Assembly: GCF_963855985.1 (NCBI RefSeq) | Contig: NC_087112.1 | Coordinates: forward strand, 5,396,501 to 5,460,500 | DNA: 64,000 nt | Source of the DNA: Ostrinia nubilalis | Taxonomy: Eukaryota > Arthropoda > Insecta > Lepidoptera > Crambidae | Reading direction: 5' to 3' | Shown: positions 42,490 through 54,689 of the stretch, piece by piece | Layout: the number at the start of each line of letters is the position of its first letter | Numbering within the stretch: position 1 is the stretch's first letter | Position numbers and translations under genes: made by a program | The notes under the pieces: model-generated | Seen by the model: only the letters and a program-made list of their open reading frames with translations | Databases searched by the model: none | Told to the model about the DNA's origin: nothing

Positions 42490-45390
42490 TCAAAAAGATT
42501 TTTCTGTCAGGAATTCATTGACTGTGTAATACATCTTTTGTTTTAAGAATTCTAATAAATTATTTCTAAATTTAGTAAATGTCAATGTTTTAATATCTTC
42601 GGGTAATTTATTAAATATTTTTATTGCCATACAATACACATTCCTTGAGTAGAGGGTCAATCTTTGTGGAGGAATTCTCAAATTTTCAGTTTTCCTGCCT
42701 CTGTACCTATCAAAGTCTTTGTTTTTATCGAAGAGATGAATGTATCTTTTAACAAAAATCGAAATTTCCAATATATATAGGCAGGGAAGTGGCAAAATGT
42801 TTAGAGCCTTGAATAGAGGTTTACAACTATCCAAATAATGTACCCCACAGATTGATCGAATACATTTCTTTTGCACTTTAAAAGCTCTTGGCATATCCAC
42901 AGAGTTTCCCCATAATATGAGACCATATCGTAGCACAGATCCCACATATCCATGATAAGCCATGACTGCTGCATCTTTAGATGCTACTTGTCTAACTCTG
43001 CGGAGGGCGTAAACAAATCTGTCAATTTTGCTAACTATATAGTCAATATGGTCTTTCCAATTACAAAATTGATCTATTTTTAATCCTAAAAACTTTGTCG
43101 AATTTATATGTTCTATTTTACGATTGTCACAATATATGTCAAGTAGTTTTATGTCATTGTTGAATTTTGCTTCAAATTTAATATATTTGGTTTTATTAAC
43201 ATTAAGATTCAAATTATTACATTCAAGCCATTTTATTATTTTACATAATTCAGTACTTGCAATACGATCTAACTCTTCTTTATTTTTACATTTAACGGTA
43301 AGAGTGGTATCGTCGGCAAAAAGTAAACATCGTTGGTTAGTGACATTTGGCAAGTCATTAATGTACAAAAGAAATAACAACGGTCCTAATACGCTACCCT
43401 GGGGAACACCGCATCTATTATAGCAGTATGAAGATGAGTATGTTTTCTTAACATTCTCAGATATTCTTGTGATTTCTACGCACTGTTGACGGTCCGTTAG
43501 ATAGCTTTCTATCCAGGATAGAGCGTTTCCCCTTATACCATATCTATCCAGTTTGTTAAGTAGCAGCTTATGAGAGACAAAATCAAAAGCTTTGCTCATG
43601 TCTAAAAATATGGCTAATGTGTGCATTGCGTCATTTAGATTTTGTGTTACTTCCCTTATCAAATGAAAACAAGCAAGCGTCGTTGAGCTATTCTTACGGA
43701 ACCCAAACTGTTCATCCTTTAATAGCTTTTCAGATGAAATGAATGTTGTTATCTTATTATGCATAACCTTTTCAAATATTTTAGACAATATAGGTATCAA
43801 GGTAATGGGTCGGTAATTACCTAGCTCATCATCAGCACCATTCTTGTAAAGGGGTTTCACAATGGATCGTTTTAGTTCTACCGGAAACCGACCCTGTTCG
43901 AGAGAAAGATTTACTAAATAGGCTAAGGGGATCGATACAAATTCAGCACATTTTTTTATGATTTCTGTGTTGATGTTGTCGTAACCTGCAGAATTAGTGT
44001 TTCTTAGACCTTTTATTATCTTAAATATATCATTTTCATTAACAGGAGTTAAAAATATGGTATTAGGGTGAAATGGTATATTGTTTAATGCTTGTTTGAG
44101 TTGCGTTTCCCTGTCATTTTTATTATTTTTCGTCAATTCTATATAATATTTATTAAATTCGTCACATATATCTTTAGGATTGTCAATTAATTTATTATTG
44201 TCAAGTTTTATATTTTGAATGTCTTTTCTAAAGTCTGTATTTTGTGTGTATTTTTTTAGGACATCCCATGATGTTTTGCAAACGTTTTTTGAATTAGCAA
44301 TATAATGTGTATTTGTATTTTTTTGTGCTTGATGTATACATTTTTTTAGTATTCTAGTGTAGTTTAAGTATCTTTTTTTTGTTATATTTTTATTTCCTTT
44401 GGATAATCGATATTTGAGGTATAGCTGTCTTTTATGAATACAGCAACGCTTCAAACCTTTAGTAAGCCAATTATTTTTCAAAGGTTTATTTTTTACCTTT
44501 ACTTTTATGATTGGAAAGCATAGATTAAAAAATAGGATGATGATATCATGGAAGTACTTAAATGCTTTGTTAATATCACTTTCCTGAATAACTTCCATAA
44601 ATGATAGTGCAGATATACAGTCGATAAATTTTTTTACGTTCTCCTTGCACATATCACGCCTATATTCAAACCAAAACTTTATCTTTTTTTTATATTTAGG
44701 GTCTGTGTCAAGTTCAAAGGTTATACTTTGCCCCGTTTCATGATCCGACAAACATAAACAATGTATTTTTGAGGTCACGTTAACATTTAAATTACTTGTG
44801 ATCAGGTCTAAGCAAGCGTTTTTACGGGTAGGAGAATTAATATGATTATTTATATTATAATTACTCAACAGACTTTTTAAATCTTTGCTGTGTTTATTAT
44901 TTTGCAACATATCTACATTCCAATCTCCGCAAAGTATTATTTTCTTATTGCGTTTTTTTGATAACATGCTAAGAAGAGCCTGAAGCTGTTGGAAAAAGAT
45001 ATCTAATTTAGAATTTGGAGTTCTGTATATGCAGACAATTATAAGATTATATTGTATAATCTCTACTGCACAACATTCAAATGTGTATGGTAATGCCTGA
45101 GTTATGTCTAAGGTCTTGTACTCTAAATTATTTTTTACTAAAATACAAGTGCCACCACGTCGTTCCCCTCTGCAAAAAGAAGCGACCATTTTAAAGTTAC
45201 TAATGTTGAGATTTTTCTCAGAGCCTTTTTTGATAAATGTCTCTGAAAGGCAAATAAAATCAACACCATTCAGTTCATTGTTTAGTTCATCCAATGTTAC
45301 CATAAATAGGTCTTGTTTGCTAAGGATGCTGGCTATATTTTGGTGAAATAGTGTTAGTTTTGTCACCGGAACGAAAAAACTCAATGTCAT
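42490..45390 (-). CDS. CR1-type LINE ORF2: endonuclease and reverse transcriptase
   Basis: An intact 966-residue frame. The N-terminal apurinic/apyrimidinic-type endonuclease shows LFHQNIASI, LSETF, IYRTPNS, CGDWNVD and LSDHE, the catalytic Asn, Glu, Asp and His motifs of this family. The reverse transcriptase follows with LGNYRPITLIPILSKIFEKV, AIFLDMSKAFDFVSH, GVPQGSVLGPLLFLLYINDL and LFADDTTL. The frame has no stop or shift, so the copy is probably young. It overlaps the upstream ORF1 by about 70 bp in another frame. Confidence 0.95.
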   Translation of the reverse strand: MTLSFFVPVTKLTLFHQNIASILSKQDLFMVTLDELNNELNGVDFICLSETFIKKGSEKNLNISNFKMVASFCRGERRGGTCILVKNNLEYKTLDITQALPYTFECCAVEIIQYNLIIVCIYRTPNSKLDIFFQQLQALLSMLSKKRNKKIILCGDWNVDMLQNNKHSKDLKSLLSNYNINNHINSPTRKNACLDLITSNLNVNVTSKIHCLCLSDHETGQSITFELDTDPKYKKKIKFWFEYRRDMCKENVKKFIDCISALSFMEVIQESDINKAFKYFHDIIILFFNLCFPIIKVKVKNKPLKNNWLTKGLKRCCIHKRQLYLKYRLSKGNKNITKKRYLNYTRILKKCIHQAQKNTNTHYIANSKNVCKTSWDVLKKYTQNTDFRKDIQNIKLDNNKLIDNPKDICDEFNKYYIELTKNNKNDRETQLKQALNNIPFHPNTIFLTPVNENDIFKIIKGLRNTNSAGYDNINTEIIKKCAEFVSIPLAYLVNLSLEQGRFPVELKRSIVKPLYKNGADDELGNYRPITLIPILSKIFEKVMHNKITTFISSEKLLKDEQFGFRKNSSTTLACFHLIREVTQNLNDAMHTLAIFLDMSKAFDFVSHKLLLNKLDRYGIRGNALSWIESYLTDRQQCVEITRISENVKKTYSSSYCYNRCGVPQGSVLGPLLFLLYINDLPNVTNQRCLLFADDTTLTVKCKNKEELDRIASTELCKIIKWLECNNLNLNVNKTKYIKFEAKFNNDIKLLDIYCDNRKIEHINSTKFLGLKIDQFCNWKDHIDYIVSKIDRFVYALRRVRQVASKDAAVMAYHGYVGSVLRYGLILWGNSVDMPRAFKVQKKCIRSICGVHYLDSCKPLFKALNILPLPCLYILEISIFVKRYIHLFDKNKDFDRYRGRKTENLRIPPQRLTLYSRNVYCMAIKIFNKLPEDIKTLTFTKFRNNLLEFLKQKMYYTVNEFLTEKSF

Positions 45391-45910
45391 TATTTTGGTT
45401 ATTCTTTTTCACTATTTTAGGAAAATAATTTGTTATCAATGTTTGTGTCTTATTAATATTATCTCTCATAGTCATATCATTAGGAATATTTAATTTTGTG
45501 TGTGTAATGTTATTTTGGTATAGTCGATTTTTTACTTTCTGCGGTGCGAGATACTCATGTTTATAATGTAAATAGTCTATTTCAATATTTAATTTGAAGC
45601 ATAATTCCTGTAAATACATCTTATTATTTTTAGTATCTATAAATTTACATTTTTCATAATTCCTTACTAATAATTTAATATTATAGTTCAATAAGCCTAT
45701 GTTAAGATGTGTACTATTTAATACATTTACTATAAACACATTAAAGTTTCTTAGTTTATACAACGCTGCCCCTAATTCCGAGAGAAGGATGTAGGGATTT
45801 TTATCGTTTGAACCTATTGCTAAGATCACAACATCGTCTTTTCTAAGAGTTTCTTGAATGCTGTCACATGAATTCAGAACCTGGGTCGACGTTGCTCCTG
45901 TCTTCATCAT
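45320..45910 (-). CDS. CR1-type LINE ORF1, C-terminal part with SGNH-like esterase motif
   Basis: The frame can be read upstream of the listed ATG to about 45970 (WSVSRNHVVND), so it is the 3' part of a truncated ORF1. DDVVILAIGSNDKNP resembles the GTND-type block of SGNH hydrolases, found in ORF1 of many CR1-like elements. No PHD or RNA-binding domain remains. Confidence 0.65.
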   Translation of the reverse strand: MMKTGATSTQVLNSCDSIQETLRKDDVVILAIGSNDKNPYILLSELGAALYKLRNFNVFIVNVLNSTHLNIGLLNYNIKLLVRNYEKCKFIDTKNNKMYLQELCFKLNIEIDYLHYKHEYLAPQKVKNRLYQNNITHTKLNIPNDMTMRDNINKTQTLITNYFPKIVKKNNQNNDIEFFRSGDKTNTISPKYSQHP

Positions 45911-46067
45911 GGTAGTGATTGTGTAAGGATCGTTTACTACATGATTGCGACTGACTGACCAAATTATGTATTAACAAAAATAATAACTGGTGGAGCTTTT
46001 ATATGAATTTAGAATATAATAATAGGTATTTATTTCAGTAAAATCTTAACGTGTGATCTTTCTTTAG

Positions 46068-46502
46068 GGCGGCGTGCAATACTTCGGCGGCGGCATGGGC
46101 GGGCCGGGGGGCCCGGGCGCGCGCGGCATGGACATGGAGGGGGCCATGCGCGGGCCCATGCGGCCGCCCGCGCCCGGTCTACTACGCATGCCGCACTACC
46201 CCGCCGGCTTCAACTCCCCCCCCAAAATGGACCCCTTCGGACCCCCCGGGCCCATGTGCGGCCCGACCTTCCGCGGCGTCAAGGGCCCCATGGGCCCGGG
46301 CCCGCAGGTGCGCATGGGCGCCGGCCAGCCGCTGCCCCCGTCCATGGGCGGGCCCGGCGCCGGCTTCAAGGGCCAGGGCTTCGCGGTGCCGTCCACCGCC
46401 GACCCCAACTATGCGGCGCAGTTCCACAACTTCCAACAACAGTTGTACGCCACAAATTCGCGCGCTGCGCCGCCGCACGCCTACCCCTACCCGCCCAAGT
46501 GA
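46068..46502 (+). CDS. lgs: lgs exon 22, last coding exon
   Basis: Acceptor TTTCTTTAG ends at 46067; stop TGA at 46500-46502. In phase 0 it encodes GGVQYFGGGMGGPGGPGARG, Met/Gly/Pro-rich sequence, and a conserved end DPNYAAQFHNFQQQLYATNS followed by a short Pro/Tyr tail. Fly Lgs ends with DLKYAQQYHSFQQQLYATNT and a Gln-rich tail, so the C-terminus is securely placed. The region is very GC-rich, in contrast to the adjoining intron and 3' UTR. Confidence 0.97.
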   Translation, partial: GGVQYFGGGMGGPGGPGARGMDMEGAMRGPMRPPAPGLLRMPHYPAGFNSPPKMDPFGPPGPMCGPTFRGVKGPMGPGPQVRMGAGQPLPPSMGGPGAGFKGQGFAVPSTADPNYAAQFHNFQQQLYATNSRAAPPHAYPYPPK

Positions 46503-47910
46503 TGGCCGCCCGCCGTCGCCGCGCCCGCGCGCCCGGTGCGACTGTACAATTTGTACAAAAATATTCTAAACGTGTTGACTCGTACTCTACACGATCTAAA
46601 AGTACAGTTTTTTAGTTATTTTCTCGCTCACGGCGGCAAACTTAGTTTTAGACGATTTTTTACACGGACATGCCGGAATTTCAGTGTATCGGTTCCTTTT
46701 ACTTAGCTACTTTATGTACGATTCCTATGCACGCAGATATCTAGTCAATTTTGAAATTAACGGAGCCCGATCCCGTGTTATATGTAAACCTCGACGATTG
46801 AATCCGCCGTTCGGTCACTTTTATATGCAGAAGTACACGACGTTGTAGATGTCCATTTTTTAGTTGTAGCTTAATTGAAACTGTTTAGTTGAATTGGTTT
46901 AATGTAATTTTTGGCTGACGGCCAGTATGACTCTTGAACTAGTGCCGGTCTGTTGTTGACTACATTCGTTTTGATCTGATAGCAATGTTTTTTCTGTCTT
47001 CCAGTACCTTTATAGGCTCTTAAAATAATGCAATACGATTGTTGAGAGTATGATGTGTGTACTCCTCTGATGCGCTTCGAAACTTACCAGACTGTAAGTT
47101 CGCGTAGTCTATACTTTAAAATAATGAAAAAGTACTTAAAATCTGATGCCATATTATTTGCCACATGAATTTAATTTCGTGATATTTTTTTACTATCTTA
47201 ATTTATTGTTGTCTACGAAATCTGTATGAACAATGCGAATATTTTCCAAACGCAACACAATGTTATCGTTTCGTCGTAGGACTTAGGGCATTTTAATATG
47301 CTAGGCTAGTAGTCGCACATTGTGGATGTCACAGTGGCCTTCGATTTGTAATGCCTTGTTTGGAAAGCAATGAACCCCTCGGGACGCGGCGTCCCGGCAG
47401 CCGGGCCCGGGCCCCGCGGCTCCGGTGGGCGCGGGGCCCGTGGGCTCCGGCGGGGGCCCCGGGGACCGGGCCCCGTCGGCCCGAGTCCGCCCCCGCCGAC
47501 ATGAAGCGAGTGGCAGTTTCGTGAATAACAGCACAAAGTCCAGAATAAAAACACCCGCTAGCGATTAGATAGACTTAATTTAAATGTAATTATAATATAA
47601 GGTAAAGAATGGTTCTTGTTTTAGAATAAGCGAAGAGCAATGATATAAAATAGTTTGTGTAATATTGATAAGAAATGAAATTAAGATGCAAACTATTGGT
47701 TGTGATTCTGACACAATTTGTTAAGTTGTTCGTAGATTTGTCACACAGAGAATTGTGGAAACTTACTGACTCACGATAAGGCCCTTTTTATTTTTAATTA
47801 TTTTGTTTTTGGATATTTTTACTTGTCGTTCTCGTTTGTACATCGCTAACAATAATTGTACAGAGTACTTTTGGACTTAATTTAAGGCAATAAATGTATT
47901 TATTTTATAA
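46503..47910 (+). other. lgs: lgs 3' untranslated region
   Basis: AT-rich sequence after the stop. Poly(A) signals AATAAA are at 47544-47549 and 47889-47894; the second is followed by T-rich sequence and is the better candidate for the main end. A sharply GC-rich island sits at about 47378-47503. Confidence 0.6.
47889..47894 (+). promoter_or_regulatory. lgs: likely lgs poly(A) signal
   Basis: AATAAA within GGCAATAAATG, about 1.4 kb after the stop codon, followed by a T-rich stretch. An alternative AATAAA is at 47544. Confidence 0.55.
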
Positions 47911-48561
47911 CTCGTGATGTAAGAATTTATTCTTAATTATTATAAAAAAATATATGATATGCTTGTACATAATGTTTTATTTCTTTATTTTACCTAGACA
48001 ACATGATGGATACATGAATAACATTAGGTACATCATCTCATCCATGCTTTTATTATGCATGCCAGATGCTAGGACAAATTATCAGACAGAATGTAGCTAT
48101 TCTAAGCAAATCGAGACAGTTATATAGTGTGTAGAGAGGAGAATTTAAAACCAACAAGCAATCGCTGATCCACCAAGAACTATTTTATATCAGTAATTAA
48201 AAATACAATAGTACTTGATGAAGGCTTATGAAGAAGAACACTTTTCGCCACATTTGTTAGCAAGTCTACAAGATAATAGAAAGACTGGTGGTGAAGACCA
48301 AAAAAAGGCTATCTCCTAAAAAAACCTAAGGAGCCTGTAGTAGTGTTCCCGAGGCCTATAGGCTTTTAGGCTTTTTTTTAAGGCTAGCCTATGAATTAGG
48401 GGCTACAGCGGGAAAAAAGCCTAAAAAGGTCTTTTAGGCCTTTAGGCTGGGCCTTTTTTCATAGCCTTTTTTTTGTCCACCCGATGACTTTAGGCTTTTA
48501 GCCTTTTTGTAGGCTAGAAAGGCTAAAAACCTATAAAGATTTTTCGTCCTTTAGGCTAGGT

Positions 48562-48907
48562 CAGGGGTCGGCAACCTTTTGATTCGGAAGAGCCAAAAAT
48601 TACTATTTACAAAATTTCAAGTTTTTAAAGAACCACAAAAATTTTTCTTGCCAACAATAAATAGCCTCTATACTTTCATAAAGTTTGTTGATAAAAAACA
48701 GTAATCTATTTATTCATAAGAAAAATATCTATTTAAGAAAAGCGAGTATAAGTAGCTGAGAGATAGAAGCAATGCCTAAACCTGGTTAATCGTTTCAGAA
48801 CATTTTTTTTTATAAAATAAATAATATTTGCGAATGGAACTAAAGAGCCGCAGCCTCACATCCAAAGAGCCGCATGTGGCTCGCGAGCCGCAGGTTGCCG
48901 ACCCCTG
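48562..48907. mobile_element. hAT-type MITE nested in a hAT element
   Basis: Ends CAGGGGTCGGCAACC and GGTTGCCGACCCCTG, flanked by a perfect 8-bp duplication GGCTAGGT (48554-48561 and 48908-48915). The ends recall the CAGGGGTCGGCAACC family of hAT elements. Confidence 0.9.
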
Positions 48908-48992
48908 GGCTAGGTCTATTTTATTTATTTGTAAACACCTAATTGTACAACAGGATGCAATAAATTAATATGAATATGAATATTTATTTTTA

Positions 48993-49200
48993 ACCGACTT
49001 CAAAAAAGGAGCAGCCTAGGTTATATGTTCGACTGTATGTTTTTTTTTCTATGTATGTTCACCGATTACTCCGTCAATTGTGGACCGATTTTCAAAATTC
49101 TTTTTTTTGTTCGATAGGGTACACTTCTGAGGTGGTCCCATTGCCATTGTCACCAAGTCAGGATCTGATGATGGGATCCTAGAAATATATAATAATAATA
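48993..49200 (+). repeat. ACCGACTTCAAAAAAGGAG repeat
   Basis: Contains ACCGACTTCAAAAAAGGAGC, GATTACTCCGTCAATTGTGG and GAGGTGGTCCCATTGCC. The same family starts at 38278 and 61369; it is a frequent lepidopteran repeat in my recollection. Confidence 0.6.
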
Positions 49201-50149
49201 ATGTATAACAATTAGGTACTTAATTACTTCCAATTTCAAATAATATTCGTTTTTATTTAATTTGAAAATAAATGCAATACAAAAATACTTGTTTAATTCA
49301 TACTAAGCCATAACCTGAATAATGGCTATAGCCTTATAATAAGCCTACTACTCGAAAAAGACTAGTCTGAAATAAAGCCTAAAAGGCTATTTAGGCCTAT
49401 AGGTTTTTTTTAAACCTATAGGCTTTTTTTTTATAATGAGTAGCCTTTTAAAAGCCTAGTCTAGTAGTCTATCATGGCCAAAAAAAGAACTAAATTTTAG
49501 GCCTAAAACCTAAAACACTAGCCTGTAGTACCTACACAAAATTTTGTACCATTATTGTTTTAGTTTAGATTGTTAAAAAACCTAATGAGTAGTACAGACG
49601 ACAGCCCATCAAGCTAAACACTGGCATCGTATTTCGAAGTCATAGGTGTTTTATTTATTTTACAACAAAAAATTCTGTGTTGGTATTTGGTTCAAGCAAT
49701 CTTAGAGAGTGCTGCCATCTAGAAGTGATAAAGCAAACTATTTCGTGCTAACATCGCCATCTGTTGACGGTGATTTGTACTTATTAACGCCATCTAGCGA
49801 AATTACTAAGTAACACCATCTCAGCAAAGCAGCCATAGACAATTGGGTCTCTAATCATACTCCACAAAAAACCTAAATTCTTGGATTAGATTTTTATTTT
49901 ATTGTAAAATTATTTGGAAAATCATAACAATTTTTTATTGTAATTATTGAAATAAACATAATAATTAAATAAAAGAGAAAGCGGCTTCTTGACGAAAGTG
50001 GAAAATTACTCATTCAGTATTCGAAATTAAAAAGTATGAAGATTTGTCTATGGAAACACAGAACGGAATCTTGTAAAAGATTAGGCCATTTCATAAAACA
50101 AATGTATAGTAACTCGCAGAAAATATCTTCGGGACAGTTGTATTTATTT

Positions 50150-50286
50150 CAGCTTTGCATTTTATTTTAAATTGAATCGTGAGCCGTATTGTAGGTCCAC
50201 TGGAAAGGATTCATCTTCGACTCTCGCGGAAGGGTTAGCAGTCTCGATTCTGCAATAGAAAAGATTTGCATTAGAGGAGACGTAAG
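50150..50286 (+). promoter_or_regulatory. CNOT4: possible CNOT4 5' non-coding exon and promoter
   Basis: A stretch with higher GC than its flanks, around GATTCATCTTCGACTCTCGC, closes with GACGTAAG and a GTAAAC donor at 50287. It lies upstream of the CNOT4 start exon on the same strand, with no other gene between. This is inference from composition and position. Confidence 0.3.
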
Positions 50287-51824
50287 GTAAACATCGATTT
50301 TAATTTTTTCTCCTAAAATGGGATCAGGTGATGAAACTAAAGTTTAGATGTTTCTGTACATAATAGGTTGTGTCTTGAGTGTTTATAGTGTATTTTTAGT
50401 GCATCCTTGTACGAAATGAAAGTTTGACTTTTGCCACATATTCTTTTGAATGGCAGCTGACGGACGTAGGTACATCTAGTTACGGATAGTACGTACGATA
50501 GATGCAACGTAAACTGTTTTCTATAGATTTATTGATGTTATTTTGGTTGTTGTGACGTTGATGAAGTGGTTATGATAGCTTTTACACACCCATTCAGGTG
50601 GAAGAACAAATTGTTTTTCCCTGCCTAAAATGTCAAACTGTGAACTTGTCAAAAGTAGGGTTGACTCATTGTTGCAAGTGTAATAGCGCCCAAACTATTC
50701 TATAATTATTTCTATTTACCTGAAAGACTGGAATAGTGCCTTGAGACAATACCTAACATATTGTGATCATGTTTTCTAGCTTATTGTAAAATTCTTACAT
50801 GAATCTCTAATAGTGAATGTGTAATAGTAACAAAGACACCAATTGCTTTGTTTTGTAGTGATTAATGTAGAGAAATAATATTGCCAAGATAGCATTATTT
50901 GTTATTATAATCTACTCACATTCCCAGTATCTTGCATTATCTTGTTCCCAAAACAATTAAGAATTTAGGTATGTATTGGTTTTATAATGTATTCTGAATT
51001 TTACACATTCTGATAAGCTTCTGTGTATTTTTGAAATTATTCAAATGACCGGTGTGATTGTTCTGTGAAGTATTTTGTAGAAATTCATTCAACTTTAGAC
51101 AATTTGCATAAGAATGAGTTGTATTAGAATCTTTAATGTAGTAACTTTCATATTGTTTTCTAATTATATTTTCTGTTCACAGGTTCATTTAATGTACTGC
51201 TTTTGAACATTTAATCAATGCATGTTAGATGTAGTTACTAATTTAATCTAAAATGATTAATGTTGGCAGTTTGGCACTCTGTTATAATGATACATACAAT
51301 CCATCATTTTAAGTGCATAAAATCCAGAGTAAGTCTGATTATTCGTGAACACATCATTAACTTTTAAAATAATGGGGATGAAAAATAAATATGTTGTCAC
51401 AAACTACAGCTTCACAGAATCTATCATTTAAAAACTACGGCATTACAAGTCTTGCTCATGATTTCAGGCGAAGATCTATTGTAATTCCTAGAGACCATAC
51501 TCTATGAGGATTTGCATGCTTTTAATCTAAAACTACCATGATTTTATTTATCTTATGAGTGAGAATAGTAAAAATAAGCCTTGCAAACGATATCAGTAAA
51601 AACTGTGTAGATACTATTACTTGACACCAATTTATTTAGTTATGTGTTATTGAGATAGCTCTTTTTGTTCATAGAGATGTTAAAGCTTTTCTGAAATAGT
51701 CCTGTGACATAATATAATAATATCAGAAGCTTACTAAAGATTTCAATAGTATAATTAGTGAGATATGTATTAATTTGCATATTTCACTAACTAAAGTAGT
51801 TATCAGCTATAAATTTTGTATAAT

Positions 51825-52024
51825 GAACTTAGCGGCTTCACCTACGTGAAATTTAGTTTGTCACAGATCGTCATAAATTATAGCCTATATGTTATTCTGG
51901 GATATAAAAAATAATACTGTAAAGTTTCATTAAAATCCGTTCAGTAGTTTTTGCGTGAAAGAGTAACAAACATGTTGACATCCAAACTTCCATACAAACT
52001 TTCGCATTTATAATATTAGTAGGA
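51825..52024 (+). repeat. SINE-type repeat
   Basis: Contains AAATCCGTTCAGTAGTTTTT and GCGTGAAAGAGTAACAAAC and ends TTTATAATATTAGTAGGAT, a pattern I recall as very common in moths and butterflies. A second copy of the family is at 54690-54857. Confidence 0.65.
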
Positions 52025-54689
52025 TAACTTGCAGATTAGGAGAGAAGGAATAGCATTCTCAGAGCTAAATCTATTGGACCATTAAACATTTCATTTGTAC
52101 ATAAACAATGGTTCAAGTTTCTCACATTAGTCAGCTAAAATCTAAAGCAATTAATTAACATTTTTAAGACAACCAACAACAAATGTGTGACAAAACAGAA
52201 CTACACTTGCGAACAAAAGTAATATTAAATACATTAAATTGATACCATAGATACATAAATAGTCATTTAGTTGGAAAGGTCCGGAACAAAACACAACGGG
52301 GTGATTCCATACTTTTGCTTGTTAGTATATTATGTTCAGTCATAGGGAGTTACAATCATTATTTCATTTTAATTTAAAATATAAATGACAAGACTATAAT
52401 TGCATGAAGCTTTATTTTAATCCCTAAATTGAAGATATAAGGCAATTAACATAACTCTGAATCTTAAATCACTATGATGGACCACATCCAGTGATAGCAA
52501 ATTCTAAGATGATCTCATAAAAAGTTACAATGTAAGTTAAGTCATAAAAAGATTTTTTTTACTCTTGACTTATAGTATTTTTTATAGTCAAAAGACTTCC
52601 AGTCCGGTAGCTGATAAGAAAACATCACAACTCTCATAGGTCAAATGCTATAAGTGTTTTGTCTACAGGTGTCATAAATTGTTGAACACCTGGATACCTA
52701 GCTTCTGTTAGATAATAATAAATAATCTTGCGCTTCATTTATGTTGACTCTTAAGGCATACTGTAGAATATTATTTTACTAGTGCCACTAATAGTCTTTG
52801 TACAAATTACAATTATGTATTTGCCATAATCACATAGGTATTTGTTTGTTGGTGTTGATACCTAAAGAGTTAATTCTTAGCTATTTTTATATCATGCAAA
52901 TTACATTTTATTTTATTCAACGTCGCGTCACCGTCGTCGGCAGTGGCCAATTGATTTTCCGTTCCTTTAGTATGAACGTTGAAGTATGTTATTGTCACTT
53001 ATCGCGATTTAATTCAAAAGTTCACATTTATCACTTTTCGCCTTATCATTTGACAATTCGATACGTAATGCTATCACCAAAATAAAAATAAAAAGCGGTT
53101 TTATTTGGTATCCTCAGTACATAATCGGTGCGTGGAAATAAACATATTTTTTCTTTTTTCTTTATTTACTTATTCAAATTAGAGAAAAGAAATAGCACAT
53201 TACAAAACACTTGCTATTTTTTATCGTACAATGAACTTTTTTCATTGTTTCCTACATATTTCAGTTATTTTTAAGAATTTCTATCAACACAAATTACTTA
53301 TAGCCATTTGTAAGTGTTTTTCATGATTATTCTTTATTTTATTAATTTAAATTATTTTATAAAGTAGATAAAGACTAACTTAGAATAATTTTAAATTGAT
53401 TTCAATGTTTAATTTTTCCTAATATTCAAAGTAATCCAAAGTAAATAAGATTTTATCAGCCTAACATGCACAATTTCTAATTTTACAAATTCAAAATAAA
53501 TATTTATTTGCACAATTTAAAAATTTTAATATGTTTTTAAATATTAATGTAAAACATGAATTTTAATTGTTTTTTTATTCTCATATTAGTAATTTGTGAT
53601 AGGTCATGGTTATTTACATGCCTTATAAAACTGGTTGTTTGAGTTTGATTTGATATAAAAACTTATCGACACATGTGTATCTTAAAAACAACAATATCTC
53701 ACTTTCTTTATCAACTCCTTTGCGTTCTTTTAATTTTTTTTTATTCGATTAGTCTCACATACGTCTAGTGAAAATTTATATTCTATATTAGGAATTTGAG
53801 GTCTAAAATTCAATGTACTACCTACTAACTGTGGATACTGGATACATAATGTGTACATTAAGTTTTTTACATTATATGTACCTAGTAATGTTAAGTTGTA
53901 ATAATTAACCTGCCAGTGAACTCGTCCCCCTTTTTCTGAGACTATGCTGACCTCTGCAAGCCTTTCTAATGGTTGCATAATGCTCATCTTCGAATGGCGA
54001 CTGTAGCTCCAAACAACATACAAAGATTGTTACTTTTATCATAATCATAAAGCTCTTTTTGAGTGACCTTGATCATCAAAAACATTGTCCTCCTTTTCGC
54101 AGTCGGGTAAAGGCCCTCGAATGAACCAATCATACTTGAACACTCCTGCGCATCGTCAGCGCTATTTCCTAAATGTACAAGAGAAAATAGAATATTGTTT
54201 ATTTGATAATGTGTAATTAATTGGGATGTAGACAGCAAACAATCCAATTAATTAACCGTATGTATAAAATAAACATTACGATCTATTTAGATATTAATTA
54301 AATGTTTTTACAAGTTTGAAATCAAAGTAAAATCAGGTCAATATGTATTAGAGATGAATGAGCTAAAACATGTTATAGTAAGTTTTTTTATCCAATAAAA
54401 GTATCCAAAAACTTAACGACTGAGTAGTTTCAGGCTGACCCAGTCGCGGTGGTTCGATTCCAATTGGAAACGGTATAGCGAAAAGAGTCATGAATATTTC
54501 AGTATTTAAGTTGTCAGACTGATGACTTACTGTGACCCATTTTTACTATTGTCTACTTTTGGTAACTGACTAAATAGTAATTAGGATAATTTAGACACGC
54601 AATTACGGAAACACATTTGCACATGACTTGTCTTTATTATTTTATTACCCGACTACGCCAGAAGGAGGGTTATGTTTTTTAATCATAAC

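Larger units (their letters stand above)
42190..45975 (-). mobile_element. CR1-type LINE, 5'-truncated, in lgs intron 21
   Basis: Lies on the - strand with a 3' tail of ATT/AAT repeats at about 42194-42216. It carries the end of ORF1 and a full-length ORF2. The 5' limit is taken where the ORF1 frame meets a stop at about 45975; the exact end is unknown. Confidence 0.8.
48341..49520. mobile_element. hAT-type element, 1180 bp, non-autonomous, with nested insertions
   Basis: Ends TAGTGTTCCCGAGG and AAACCTAAAACACTA with a perfect 8-bp duplication GCCTGTAG (48333-48340 and 49521-49528). The body is built of AGGCCTTTTAGGCTTTT-like runs in both orientations. It is interrupted by another hAT MITE (48562-48907) and by an ACCGACTTC-type repeat (about 48993-49200). 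No transposase frame. Confidence 0.7.

Noticed and set aside
46182..46615. Ala/Arg-rich frames opposite and overlapping exon 22
   Set aside because: GC-rich composition opens all frames; the lgs frame has the conserved C-terminus.
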